From: Paenibacillus pasadenensis DSM 19293
Lineage (GTDB): Bacteria > Bacillota > Bacilli > Paenibacillales > Paenibacillaceae
Assembly: GCF_000422485.1 (NCBI RefSeq)
Contig: NZ_KE383849.1
Span: 94,367 to 158,366, forward strand
Length of the DNA: 64,000 nucleotides
Reading direction: 5' to 3'
Part shown: positions 34,047 through 42,250 of the stretch, in pieces
Layout of the letters: every line of letters starts with the position of its first letter
How positions within the stretch are numbered: the stretch's first letter is position 1
Made by a program: the position numbers and the translations under genes
The notes under the pieces: generated by a model
Database searches by the model: none
The model's input: only the letters and a program-made list of their open reading frames with translations
What the model was told of the DNA's origin: nothing

Positions 34047-35039
34047 TCATCCTTCCTTTACCATGCCGTCGATGACGTACAGCTCAAGCTGCATCGTGTG
34101 CGAGCGGCCGGAATAGGCGTGCGTGCACTCCTCGACGAGAAAGTGGCGGTTCAGCTGCAAGCGCGGAATCGCCACCTGCACGACCGAGCCGGCGCGGATC
34201 GTCGGATGGCCGAGCGCCTCCAGGCTGAATTTCCGCTGCTCGCGGTTTTTCAGCTGGAGCAGCTGCTTCAGCATCTCCTTGATCCGCTCCTCGTTGAGTC
34301 CCTCGTCCACCTTCTGGTAATATTGCAGCTGTCCCCAGCGGGCGATCGCGGCGCCGTCCTGCTCGATATAGACGTCCCGCCCGCCCGTCTGCTTGTTGTC
34401 GCGCACGAGCTTGATGCGGTTATACGTCTCGCTGTCGATGCTGCGGCTGGACGAATAGCCCGTCAGCAGGCTGTTCTCGCCGATGACGACGTTCGCCTTC
34501 ATGTCGGCCACGTCGCGCAGCGTCAGCAGGCCCGCATCGTCATAAAAGACGAAGAGCTTCCCCTTCGCCAGCAGCGTCTCGTCCAGCGCCTTGAAAATCA
34601 TGTCCAGCCGCTTCTGCCCGTCCTGGCTGAACTTCGGAATCGGATGGCCCGTATCCGCGATGGGGCCGAGCCGGGCCTGGATAGCCAGCGCCTGGTCGCG
34701 GATGACCTGAGTCGCCGTCACATTCGTACGGACGTAGGTATCCGTCTCCAGCAAATAGCGGAGCTGATCCTGGGCCTTCACCCGCACGACCCGATCCTCG
34801 TCCTCCTCCAAGGTGAACACATAGCCGTAGAACAGCCGTACGCCGCCGTCGCTCACCCGCACGACGTTGCCGGGAGCGATCGGCAGCTGGCTTTGCGCCG
34901 CCAGGCTCGGCCCCCGCATCATCGAAAACTCCAGCGTGCCCGCCTTGCCGATGCGGGACGTCTTCCAGCTCAGCTCGGTGGCCATGCCGGTGACGTCCCA
35001 CAGCCGTCCGTCGCGGAGGTCGAGCTCGATCTTCAGCAT
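34047..35039 (-). CDS. xkdQ: XkdQ, phage late-control/hub protein
   Basis: 330 aa, usual XkdQ length. It begins with LDLRDGRLWDVTGMATELSWKTSRIGKAGTLEF (start of the family) and includes GYVFTLEEDEDRVVRVKAQDQLRYL and the middle region YNRIKLVRDNKQTGGRDVY. XkdQ is equivalent to the hub (gpD/gp27) at the centre of the baseplate. Its ribosome binding site overlaps the xkdP stop. Confidence 0.92.
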   Translation of the reverse strand: MLKIELDLRDGRLWDVTGMATELSWKTSRIGKAGTLEFSMMRGPSLAAQSQLPIAPGNVVRVSDGGVRLFYGYVFTLEEDEDRVVRVKAQDQLRYLLETDTYVRTNVTATQVIRDQALAIQARLGPIADTGHPIPKFSQDGQKRLDMIFKALDETLLAKGKLFVFYDDAGLLTLRDVADMKANVVIGENSLLTGYSSSRSIDSETYNRIKLVRDNKQTGGRDVYIEQDGAAIARWGQLQYYQKVDEGLNEERIKEMLKQLLQLKNREQRKFSLEALGHPTIRAGSVVQVAIPRLQLNRHFLVEECTHAYSGRSHTMQLELYVIDGMVKEG

Positions 35040-35043
35040 GCCC

Positions 35044-35781
35044 TCACTCCTTCGGCGGCGGCACCTGAAGCACGCGGCCGATCTGCAGCCGCTTCAGCTC
35101 CGAGTTGCCGATGCCGTTCAGCTTTTGGATTTCCGGCCAGCGGCTGCTGTCGCCGTCGTACAGCTTCATGCTGATGCCGCTGAGCGTGTCGCCCTTGACG
35201 ATCGTGTAGGCTTTCGGCGGCACCTTCAGATCGGGCCGCTTGTCCGGCTCCTTCGCCACGGCGGTCGAGCCGTCCGCCGTCTTCACCGCCTGCAGCTTCA
35301 CCGGCGCGTAGAACACGTATTCCTTCAGCTTGAGCGTGTAGAACACGTCGCCCGGCGAGCCGGCCTCCTCCCAGCGGTCGAAGCCGGTGATCGTCATCGG
35401 AATCTGCAGCGTGTACGGATTCTCGAACCGGTCGGCATGGCGCGCATAGATGAACCGCAGCGGATAGCCGGAGCGCATCCAGCGGCCGATGTCGTCGGCG
35501 AACTGCTCCGGACGCTTCAGGATGGACCGGGTCGCGACGTAAGGGCCGGGCTGGCTGGGAAAAAAGCTCTCGAACTCGACCTCGGCCAGTCCCGGCTTCT
35601 CGATCGTCGCGATCGGTCCCGCCCCGAGCAGATTGTAGTCCTTGCCGGAGCCGCTTCGGCGGATCGACAGCTTGGACGGCATCACCGGCAGCTCCCAGCC
35701 TTCCGTGCCGTGGTTGAAGTCGAGCCGGATGCCGGCGAACGCTTTGGCCGGCTGAGGGCTGACCCGAATCGGTATAGCCAT
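35044..35781 (-). CDS. xkdP: XkdP, LysM-domain baseplate protein
   Basis: 245 aa. The N-terminal domain has LPVMPSKLSIRRSGSGKDYNLL and ITGFDRWEEAGSPGDVFYTLKLKEY; a LysM domain closes the protein (about 195-242: AYTIVKGDTLSGISMKLYDG). This combination is typical of XkdP, the gp53-like wall-contacting part of the baseplate. Start at 35781 behind AAAGGAGGTCGCCG. Confidence 0.93.
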   Translation of the reverse strand: MAIPIRVSPQPAKAFAGIRLDFNHGTEGWELPVMPSKLSIRRSGSGKDYNLLGAGPIATIEKPGLAEVEFESFFPSQPGPYVATRSILKRPEQFADDIGRWMRSGYPLRFIYARHADRFENPYTLQIPMTITGFDRWEEAGSPGDVFYTLKLKEYVFYAPVKLQAVKTADGSTAVAKEPDKRPDLKVPPKAYTIVKGDTLSGISMKLYDGDSSRWPEIQKLNGIGNSELKRLQIGRVLQVPPPKE

Positions 35782-35823
35782 CGGCGACCTCCTTTCCGCG
35801 CAATGCTGCGCTTCGTAATGTTG

Positions 35824-38280
35824 CTAAATGCGGGCGTACACCCCGTGGGCGGACGACTCGATCTCCTGCTCCATGCTCGCGGCGATCTTGCGCACGACGT
35901 CGTCGACGTCGACCTGCTTGTGGATCGGTCCCGTCGTCACCTGCACCGTCGGCGTCAGCGTGACGAAGTTCTGGATCGCCTTCATCTCGGCCAGATCGCG
36001 CATCACCTTCAGCTCCTCGCTGCCGATGTCGACCTCGCTGCCGATGCTGCCGACCTCGTTGACCTTGCCGATGTTGGGGATGTTTCCGCCCGGCGCGGCT
36101 CCTGCTCCGGCTCCGCCCATCATGCTGTTCTGCTTGTCGGCCATGCCGCCTCCGCCCTTCCACTTGTCTTCGCCTGCGAAGAGATCCTTTATGGGATCCT
36201 TCTCCCCGTTGAAGAGCGAGCCTGCCTTGTCCAGTGCTCCTTTGCCCAAGTCGTAGCCCTTCTTGCCTGCCGCTGATGGATCCAGCGCATCCAACCGTCC
36301 GATGCGGACGGGGTCCTTCTCCGAAGTCGGCGGCTCGATTTTATCCAGCATGCCCTTCAGCTTGCTGCTCAGGGCATGGGGATCCTTTACGTCCAGCTCT
36401 GCGATGCCTTTGTATTCTTTGCCGAACAGCTTCGCCATGCCGGCTCCCAGCCCGTTCACCAAGCCGATGACGCCGTTGATGCCCTCCAGAATGATTTCCA
36501 TGAAGCCGCCTGCGAAGGACTCCGTCATGAGCAGCATTTGATACAAGGCATTGCCGAACATCATCGCCAGATCGTAGAACAGCTTCTGAACGGCGTAGAC
36601 CGGGTCGATGAACAGATTGATGAGGAACTCCGCGAACGTCGCGAACAGGTTCCAGGCGGACGCGATGATGTTGTAGATCGTAGCGCCGAGGACGAAGAAC
36701 AGCCCGACGATGAAGCCGATGATCTGGCTTGCGCTCGTGCCCGTCTGAAGCAGCGCGTATACCAGCAGCCCGATGATCGCGATGATGAGCAGCAGCGGCC
36801 AGTTCGCCATGAAGAAGGCGGCGGCCATCGCCAGGATCGGCGCAACCATGCTCCACAGCCAGACGGCCATAAGCGGCAGCAGCACCGCGGTCAGCACGGT
36901 CAGCACGTCCGCGATCGTTCCGCCGTGCGTGGCGAACAGGTCCATCAGGAACAGCGCGGCATCCGCCGCCCCTGAAAGCAGCTCCGCCATGATGTACAGA
37001 CCCGCCGACAACGCGTCGAAGAACGGGTCGAATTTGCCGGAGTCGAATGCGGCCAGCAGCTTGTCCATCACCGGCACGAGCGCCTCCATGGCCGGCATGC
37101 CGGCTTCGCCGAGCTTGAACTGCGCTCTCTGCTGGATGCCTTCCATTTTGGCTCCCGGGGTGGAGGTCAGCTTGCCGAAGCCGGCGTCGCTCATGCCTTG
37201 CTTGGCGAGCAATCCATCCATAGCGCGCAAGAACCCGTCCATGTCGCCCGAAGCGACGGCCTTGCCGGCTCCGCTCTCCTGCAGCTGCTTCTCGGACAGA
37301 TTAAGCCCTTTCAGCAGTTCCGCAGGATCGCCCGCCATCATGGCGCTCATCGCGCCGGCCGATTCTTCGAGGCTGCTCTGAGGGTTCAGCTTCTGCATCC
37401 GCATCGCCATCCGGTTGAGAGCGGCCACCTGCGTCGGGTCGGTCGTCACCTTGAGGAAAGACAGCGCCGTCTGCTGCGCCTCCGCCGGATTCACGTTCGC
37501 GCCGAGCGCTTGCCTGCTCACCGCATCGAAGATCGCTTGGCCGCCGGCGTCGCTGCCTGCCGCCACCGAGTAGCGGTCGATCGTCTCCTGCTGCGCCATC
37601 GCGCCCCCGACGGAGCTTTTGAACAACGGCACCGCTGTTCGGAATGCCGCCGTCAGGCCGCTTGTCATCAGCTGAGCGACGCTCGGTGCTCCCTCTCCGG
37701 CATGCGACGCTCCTGCCGCGGCCGCGCCAGCCGCTCCTCCCAGCACGCCGGCGCCCAGAGCGCCCGCTCCGGCAGCTCCGGCTCCAGCGGCGCCAAGCCC
37801 AAGCAGCGCCTTCAGCCCGCCCGCACGGAAGGCCAGGAACATTTTCGTAAGCTCCGGGAGCGCTTTAAGGAAGTCCTTAGCGCCAGCGACGAACCGAAAA
37901 ATGCTCGTAACGCGGTCCATTTTGCCGAATCCGCCGCCTGGATCCCTCTGCGCTCCATCCCCCGCCGCCTTCACGCTCACCTTGAACGGCTCGTCCAGCC
38001 GCTTCTGAATCTGCTTGCGCAGCCGGCTGATGTCCTCCTCCGGCACGTTCAGGCGGACCTGCAGCGCGAGGCGGGACTGCCGGAGCCGTCCGAGCCGCTG
38101 CATCACGCCATTGATCTCCTGATGCGCGCCGCTCGTCTGCACCGACACCTTGAGCGGCTTCGCCAGCTGGCGCTGCAGCTTGTCGCTCAGCTGAATCGTG
38201 CGCTCCAGCGTCTGATTCACCTTGCGCAGCTCGCCGCTGAAGCGGTCATACAGCCGGATCGTCGCTTGCAAAGTCGCCAT
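35824..38280 (-). CDS. xkdO: Tail tape measure protein
   Basis: 818 aa. The N-terminus (RLYDRFSGELRKVNQTLERTIQLSDKLQ) is coiled coil, residues 160-220 are Ala/Gly-rich, the middle has three to four hydrophobic segments (about 455-545: LTVLTAVLLPLMAVWLW, FFMANWPLLLIIAIIGLLVYAL, IIGFIVGLFFVLGATIY), and the C-terminus is charged. This is the typical layout of tape measure proteins that set tail length. By the usual rule of about 1.5 angstrom per residue the tail would be near 0.12 micrometre (inference). It follows the two chaperone products, the conserved position. Confidence 0.92.
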   Translation of the reverse strand: MATLQATIRLYDRFSGELRKVNQTLERTIQLSDKLQRQLAKPLKVSVQTSGAHQEINGVMQRLGRLRQSRLALQVRLNVPEEDISRLRKQIQKRLDEPFKVSVKAAGDGAQRDPGGGFGKMDRVTSIFRFVAGAKDFLKALPELTKMFLAFRAGGLKALLGLGAAGAGAAGAGALGAGVLGGAAGAAAAGASHAGEGAPSVAQLMTSGLTAAFRTAVPLFKSSVGGAMAQQETIDRYSVAAGSDAGGQAIFDAVSRQALGANVNPAEAQQTALSFLKVTTDPTQVAALNRMAMRMQKLNPQSSLEESAGAMSAMMAGDPAELLKGLNLSEKQLQESGAGKAVASGDMDGFLRAMDGLLAKQGMSDAGFGKLTSTPGAKMEGIQQRAQFKLGEAGMPAMEALVPVMDKLLAAFDSGKFDPFFDALSAGLYIMAELLSGAADAALFLMDLFATHGGTIADVLTVLTAVLLPLMAVWLWSMVAPILAMAAAFFMANWPLLLIIAIIGLLVYALLQTGTSASQIIGFIVGLFFVLGATIYNIIASAWNLFATFAEFLINLFIDPVYAVQKLFYDLAMMFGNALYQMLLMTESFAGGFMEIILEGINGVIGLVNGLGAGMAKLFGKEYKGIAELDVKDPHALSSKLKGMLDKIEPPTSEKDPVRIGRLDALDPSAAGKKGYDLGKGALDKAGSLFNGEKDPIKDLFAGEDKWKGGGGMADKQNSMMGGAGAGAAPGGNIPNIGKVNEVGSIGSEVDIGSEELKVMRDLAEMKAIQNFVTLTPTVQVTTGPIHKQVDVDDVVRKIAASMEQEIESSAHGVYARI

Positions 38281-38301
38281 CGCTTCGCCCCCTCCTTTCC
38301 G

Positions 38302-38906
38302 TCATCGGCGCTTGCCGCTCCGCGAGGACTGGAGCCGCGCCTGCTTCTCGGCCTCCAGCCGCACGCGGATCATGCCGATCAGCGCGGCCTTGCGCCGCGT
38401 TCCCAGCTCTGCGAATTCCCATGGCAGCACCCCGTATTCATTGAGAGCGAAGTACGCATAATTCCACTCGCCTTCCCCCTCCTCTAGTCGTTTTTTACTT
38501 CTTCGGCCAGCTCGCCGACCTCGCGGTCGAAGCCGTTGATCTCCTGCACCTTGGCCGCCAGGTTGGCGAACTCGCCCGCCAGCAGCATCTTGCGCACGAC
38601 GGCCGCCGCGCCGCGCACGCCGTACGACTGCTGCAGCTCGGCGTCATTGAGATCCGGATGCACGACGCAAGCCGCGACCATGCGGCCGAGATAAGCGTTG
38701 TAGTCCATCTCCGGCATCGCCTGGCCGCCTTTTCCTTTCGTCCGCTTCATCGACGCGGAGCGCAGCTCCTCGTTCAGCTCCTCCGAGATGGCGCGCAGCT
38801 TCCAGGCGGCGGGCCGGCCCGACTCGTCGCGGAATCGGTCCGAGACGACGACCTCCTGCGTTTCGGCGGCGACGGCATTGTGGGCAAAAAACAGCTTCAT
38901 GGACAT
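38302..38906 (-). CDS. Tail assembly chaperone, long form made by -1 ribosomal frameshift
   Basis: A slippery heptamer A-AAA-AAC lies at 38496-38490 in the correct phase of the xkdN frame, four codons before its stop counting the AAC codon. A -1 shift there enters a frame that continues for 62 further codons to TGA at 38304-38302, 21 bases before the tape measure start. The added part begins RLEEGEGEWNYAYFALNEYG and goes on VLPWEFAELGTRRKAALIGM, ending in a basic tail. Total about 201 aa. This reproduces the gpG/gpGT arrangement conserved in tailed phages. No start codon with ribosome binding site exists for the downstream frame alone. Confidence 0.82.
38484..38906 (-). CDS. xkdN: Tail assembly chaperone, short form (XkdN-like)
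   Basis: 140 aa from the ATG at 38906, eight bases after AAGGAGGAACTG; the upstream open frame is not used. The protein is mostly helical (LRAISEELNEELRSASMKRTKGK, MDYNAYLGRMVAACVVHPDLNDAELQQSYG, GEFANLAAKVQEINGFDREV). It has the position, size and pattern of XkdN (gpG equivalent) between tube and tape measure. The gene ends ...GTA AAA AAC GAC TAG, placing a slippery heptamer three codons before the stop. Confidence 0.88.
   Translation of the reverse strand: MSMKLFFAHNAVAAETQEVVVSDRFRDESGRPAAWKLRAISEELNEELRSASMKRTKGKGGQAMPEMDYNAYLGRMVAACVVHPDLNDAELQQSYGVRGAAAVVRKMLLAGEFANLAAKVQEINGFDREVGELAEEVKND
38490..38496 (-). promoter_or_regulatory. Slippery heptamer AAAAAAC for -1 frameshifting
   Basis: Minus-strand AAAAAAC with zero-frame codons AAA and AAC (X XXY YYZ rule). 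It lies at the 3' end of xkdN, directly before the only extra ORF that fits a GT-type extension. Pausing could come from GAGGAGGGGGAAGG eight bases downstream, which resembles a Shine-Dalgarno stimulator or weak structure. Confidence 0.8.
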
Positions 38907-38942
38907 GAACAGTTCCTCCTTGGAATGGAAAATCGAATGAAG

Positions 38943-38969
38943 CGGGAGCGTCCGTGACGGACGCTCCCG
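38943..38969 (-). terminator. Stable hairpin between tail tube and chaperone genes
   Basis: CGGGAGCGTCCG and CGGACGCTCCCG form a perfect 12-bp stem around TGA. There is no T run, so it is more likely to be a partial terminator or an RNA-stability hairpin that favours the abundant tube and sheath proteins over the chaperone and tape measure downstream. Confidence 0.6.
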
Positions 38970-39042
38970 GCAAATGACCGCGAATGAGGCCGGCGGATCG
39001 GCGGGACGCTTGCTCTGCCTGGAGTCGGCGCGTCGCGCCCGA

Positions 39043-39510
39043 TCAGCCCAGTCCCTGGATGTCCTTGAACGGCTCGCCGATGTTGACGTCATGGAACGTG
39101 AACGGAATTTCCTCGTCCAGCGCATCCGACTCCGCGTCGAGCGCGGCCATGACGACCTCGTCGAGATTGACGCCGATCAACGTGACGATCTGCTTGCCGA
39201 CAGCCGAGGCCGGATCGTCGTTGGTCACCTGGATGTCGAAATAGGTGTCCACGCCGGTCTTGATGTAATCGCGCATCATCTCGCGGAAGCGGGACGTCAC
39301 GTAATAGAGCGTCATACTGCCGGTGCCTTCCCAGCCGGCCGCTTTTTTCTGCACGTTGCGGCTGCCGAGCGTCTTGATGTCGGCCTTGTTCTTTTTCGCG
39401 GTTGCCCGCAGGTTCTTCACATAGAACATCTCCACCGTCTGTCCGCCAATCGTCGCATAGGCCGTCCCGGAGTGCCCGGCAATCGTGTCTCCCGCTTTCA
39501 GTACGCTCAT
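39043..39510 (-). CDS. xkdM: Phage tail tube protein
   Basis: 155 aa. MSVLKAGDTIAGHSGTAYATIGGQTVEMFYVKNLRATAKKNK, of which the segments IAGHSGTAYATI and KNLRATAKKNKADIKTLG are the XkdM signature, then GTGSMTLYYVTSRFREMM and DIQVTNDDPAS. It forms the inner tube of a contractile tail. The start codon follows the sheath stop directly (TAA ATG), with AGGTGAG as ribosome binding site. Confidence 0.95.
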   Translation of the reverse strand: MSVLKAGDTIAGHSGTAYATIGGQTVEMFYVKNLRATAKKNKADIKTLGSRNVQKKAAGWEGTGSMTLYYVTSRFREMMRDYIKTGVDTYFDIQVTNDDPASAVGKQIVTLIGVNLDEVVMAALDAESDALDEEIPFTFHDVNIGEPFKDIQGLG

Positions 39511-40824
39511 TTAGCTCACCTGTACTTTCATGTAGATTTTTTCGATCGCATCGACCGGCTGCACGGATACGGATACGACAACCGCGTCCGCCTCCGCTCC
39601 CTGCTCCACCGTCACGTCCTTGGAGGCGTCGAAGTTCTGCAGCGCCCCCAGCTCCTGGTACTGCTCCAGCAGCTTCACGCAGTCCTTGCGGAACAGCGCG
39701 CGGCCGTTCGCATCGTTGCCGACCTTGCCGATATACAGGCTCTCGAAGGTCGCCTTGAAGTCCGTCGCGATCCCGTCGAGCACGCGCAGCGCAGAGTTTT
39801 TGGCGAAAATGCGGCCCTTCTGCGGCGTCGGGCTATGATACGAGTTGATGTCCTGCTCGACGACGACCGAGCCGGAGCGGGCCGTGAAGACGAACTCGCC
39901 GCCGAGCAGCGCCGCCGCCGTAGCCGAGTTCGTCAGGCGCGGAGAAGCGTCGCTCGCGCCCTCATAAACGGCGTAGGTCAGCGATGCGGCCGGACCGGCC
40001 GCCGCTGTCGCCGCCGCGACCCAGACCGCCGCCTGTCCTGGCGTCAGCGTCTTGCCGTCCTCCAGCGTGACGCCGTTGCGCACGCTGATGACGCCCTCAT
40101 GATTGGCCGAAGCGTAGTTTTCCAGCACGACCTGAATCTTGCGTCCCTCCTCCTCGCGCAGCCGCGCGGCGAACGCCGCGAACAGGCTTTTCATCGTGAC
40201 ATCCGTCCCCGGATACACCGCCACATGGAAGTCCTGCAGCTCGATCGCCTGCAGGAACCCGGCATAATCCTCGTTCGTCGCCGCGCCGTCCGTACCGCCC
40301 GCAAGCGGAACGCCTGCCGTGGCTTCGAGGGTTCCCGAGCCCTTCCAGACGATCCAGGCGTTCGCCTTCAGGTCTTGTGCGTTCAGCACGATCTGGCGAT
40401 CGACCTCCGAGCCGCCGACAAACGTCGCGACTTCCATCTGGCCCGGCTTGTCCACGCTCGCCTCGACCGAGACTCGCAGATCATTGCCGCGCACGCCGGG
40501 ATAGCGGGCTTCGGCGGTGACGCCGCCAAGCGTCGCCTTGGCCGCCGTTCCACCATTGATGCGGTAGACGAGCAGCTTGCCCGCGCGCTTCATCGCCTCG
40601 CGCACCAGCAGCAGCTCCGGCGCGCTCAGCGCGTAGCCGAGCTTCTCCAGCGGATTCTCGCCGCCCTCCAGCACCGTAATCCGCCGCGGCTCTCCCCACG
40701 ACAGCGGCAGCGGCAGCGCCAGCGTGCCCCTGTCGCCCGTCGTCACCGCCGTCCCTTCCGTCGCAAAATTGATGTAGACCCCCGGACGTACCTTGTTCAT
40801 TGCCGTAAACATGCCTCCAGCCAT
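39511..40824 (-). CDS. xkdK: Contractile tail sheath protein
   Basis: 437 aa, typical XkdK length. N-terminus KVRPGVYINFATEG, then RGTLALPLPLSWGEPRRITVLE, C-terminal RIFAKNSALRVLDGIATDFKATFES and GNDANGRALFRKDCVKLLEQYQELGAL are family patterns of phage sheath (PF04984). Its presence shows the particle is of the contractile, R-type class. Start at 40824 with AAGGAGGCCGACTAA. Confidence 0.95.
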   Translation of the reverse strand: MAGGMFTAMNKVRPGVYINFATEGTAVTTGDRGTLALPLPLSWGEPRRITVLEGGENPLEKLGYALSAPELLLVREAMKRAGKLLVYRINGGTAAKATLGGVTAEARYPGVRGNDLRVSVEASVDKPGQMEVATFVGGSEVDRQIVLNAQDLKANAWIVWKGSGTLEATAGVPLAGGTDGAATNEDYAGFLQAIELQDFHVAVYPGTDVTMKSLFAAFAARLREEEGRKIQVVLENYASANHEGVISVRNGVTLEDGKTLTPGQAAVWVAAATAAAGPAASLTYAVYEGASDASPRLTNSATAAALLGGEFVFTARSGSVVVEQDINSYHSPTPQKGRIFAKNSALRVLDGIATDFKATFESLYIGKVGNDANGRALFRKDCVKLLEQYQELGALQNFDASKDVTVEQGAEADAVVVSVSVQPVDAIEKIYMKVQVS

Positions 40825-41109
40825 TTAGTCGGCCTCCTTTTTAATGAATGCTTGAATGCGCCGTTCGACTTCCTCATGCCCGCAGCGCTCTTCGTCGCCG
40901 ACCAGCACGGAAATCAAGTCCTTGCTGGCGCCGTACCTGCGGCTCCCCAGCAGCGCCGCCTTCGTAAAGCGCGGCTCCGAGCGCTCGACATCGCTTCGGC
41001 TTTGCTCCGTCGGCATCGACCGCTCGGGCTCCAGGCTTGCCTGCTGCTGCGGCCTGACGTCCGAACCGGACGATTCGGCCGCTTTCCCCGTCTTTTTTCT
41101 AAATGCCAT
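40825..41109 (-). CDS. Small phage protein upstream of sheath (94 aa)
   Basis: Start at 41109 (MAFRKKTGKAAESSG) behind GGGGAGGTCGAGG; overlaps the preceding gene by 11 bases and ends next to the sheath start. The first half is a polar, disordered linker. The second half (PRFTKAALLGSRRYGASKDLISVLVGDEERCGHEEVERRIQAF) resembles the short helical proteins that precede sheath genes in PBSX/skin-like elements. Function unknown. Confidence 0.75.
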   Translation of the reverse strand: MAFRKKTGKAAESSGSDVRPQQQASLEPERSMPTEQSRSDVERSEPRFTKAALLGSRRYGASKDLISVLVGDEERCGHEEVERRIQAFIKKEAD

Positions 41110-41512
41110 TTCCCTCGACCTCCCCGCGCAAGCTCCGCATGAGCGGCGGACGATCCGTCTCATCCGCTCCGTCCAGGCGGACGCTCCAAGTAAAAACGAC
41201 CTTGCCCTCGGCCAGCTCCCGGCTCACGGCGGAGCCCTTGGCGAACCGTCCGTCCGCCAGCGGCACCGACGCCAGCAGCGGCAGCAGCCGCTCCGCGACA
41301 AGGTCGGCCCGCTCCGCGGACCGGCAAATCAGCGCCAGTCGACACGCCTCTCGCCAGCGGCCGCCGAGCAGCCGCTGCCGTTCGACCGCCAGCTCCACCA
41401 GCTCCAGGCTCGGCTGCGCAGGCGGGGGCTCGGACTGGCCGGCGGACACGGCGTAATCCGGGAACGCCGCTCTCAGCCGGTCCAGCAGCACGTCGATCCA
41501 GCTTTCGCTCAT
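41099..41512 (-). CDS. Tail completion/connector protein (137 aa)
   Basis: Start at 41512 (MSESWIDVLLDRLRAAFPDY) behind GGGAAAGGAGCAAGCCG and overlapping the previous stop as ATGA. Position two genes before the sheath, and the pattern of an initial amphipathic helix plus beta-rich remainder (VVFTWSVRLDGADETD), fit the phage tail-completion or DUF6838 (XkdJ/YqbJ) type. The longer open frame up to 42064 is a shadow of the neighbour. Confidence 0.7.
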   Translation of the reverse strand: MSESWIDVLLDRLRAAFPDYAVSAGQSEPPPAQPSLELVELAVERQRLLGGRWREACRLALICRSAERADLVAERLLPLLASVPLADGRFAKGSAVSRELAEGKVVFTWSVRLDGADETDRPPLMRSLRGEVEGNGI

Positions 41513-41907
41513 CGGCTTGCTCCTTTCCCGGAGAGCAGCGTCTCGAGCACGCTGTCCAGCCGCCGGGGCCAGTCCCGCTCCAGCTCCGCCAGCGCGAGCG
41601 CCAGCATGAAGCGCCCCTGCTGTCCGCCTTCGCCCTCCGTCCCGTACTCGAGACGGGCGGCTTCCGGCGCCGGGTGGCTGATCTCCACCGACAGCACCCG
41701 GCTCGCGCGCTTCACCGGTCCGACGCGCCAGCCCTTCGCCAGCTCGCCGCTTCCCGGCGGCATTCGAGCCGCTGCGGATCGAGCCGCGGCTTCCGCCTGC
41801 TCCAGCAGATGCCGCTCCAGCACGATCGGCGCCCGCTTTTCCAGCTCCCTCAGCTTGCTCAGCAGCTGGTCCGGATCGTCCAGCCTCCAAGCTGCGATTC
41901 CTCCCAT
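41509..41907 (-). CDS. HK97-gp10-like phage protein (XkdI position)
   Basis: 132 aa; first gene of the tail operon. Ribosome binding site GAAGGAGGAGCTGGC. The [46 protein letters not shown] pattern (helix followed by Pro-Gly-Ser-Gly-Leu) and LEYGTEGEGGQQGRFML are typical of HK97-gp10/XkdI tail-terminator-neighbour proteins. No portal, capsid or head-tail adaptor gene precedes it, which is the point where the cluster departs from PBSX. Confidence 0.75.
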   Translation of the reverse strand: MGGIAAWRLDDPDQLLSKLRELEKRAPIVLERHLLEQAEAAARSAAARMPPGSGELAKGWRVGPVKRASRVLSVEISHPAPEAARLEYGTEGEGGQQGRFMLALALAELERDWPRRLDSVLETLLSGKGASR

Positions 41908-42006
41908 GCCAGCTCCTCCTTCCTTCTCTTGCTTCCCGCCGTTTCTCGAGCAGAGCGATCGTCAGTTCTCCTCTCGGCCTCTTCTCCTCCGGCAGGCACA
42001 GGAACG

Positions 42007-42033
42007 ACAAAAGCCGCCCGGTTAGGGGCGGCT
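42007..42033 (-). terminator. Hairpin with T run in the leader of the tail operon
   Basis: On the minus strand GCCGCCC, loop CTAACC, GGGCGGC, then TTTTGT. It has the form of an intrinsic terminator but lies about 100 bases before the first tail gene, downstream of the direct repeats at 42097-42128, so it may act as an attenuator. Confidence 0.55.
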
Positions 42034-42096
42034 CGTCTCTTGTCATCGTTCCTGATACTAGCATCTTACCACGGTCAAAACAGCCTCAGCGGCTCA

Positions 42097-42139
42097 ACTC
42101 CGTCTCTTTCGCGTCTCCACTCCGTCTCATTGGAGTCTC
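42097..42139 (-). promoter_or_regulatory. Direct repeats ACTCCGTCTC, candidate activator site for the tail operon
   Basis: ACTCCGTCTC occurs at 42097-42106 and again at 42119-42128, 22 bases apart (two helical turns), with further GTCTC at 42113-42117 and AGTCTC at 42133-42138. Just downstream on the minus strand are TTTTGACC and TAAGAT, but no well-spaced sigma-A promoter. The rest of the 343-base gap 41908-42250 holds two hairpins and a purine-rich leader; no gene is seen. Confidence 0.45.
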
Positions 42140-42178
42140 ATCCGGGGAGGCGATCTTCTCGCGGTGTTTCGGCGCATG

Positions 42179-42214
42179 AAAAAGGACGGAGCGCTTTTTC
42201 GCTCCGTCCTTATC
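42179..42214 (-). terminator. Terminator after the late-regulator gene
   Basis: AAGGACGGAGCG pairs perfectly with CGCTCCGTCCTT around a six-base loop; on the minus strand the stem is followed by TTTTTC. It separates the regulator gene from the tail operon. Confidence 0.85.
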
Positions 42215-42250
42215 TCCATCCTATGTTGCCGCCGCTCAGCGGTACTCTTT

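Noticed and set aside
41099..42064. 321-codon minus-strand frame covering the first two tail genes
   Set aside because: Its C-terminal part is the real 137-residue tail protein; the rest is a shadow of the HK97-gp10-like gene, which has a better ribosome binding site and coupling.
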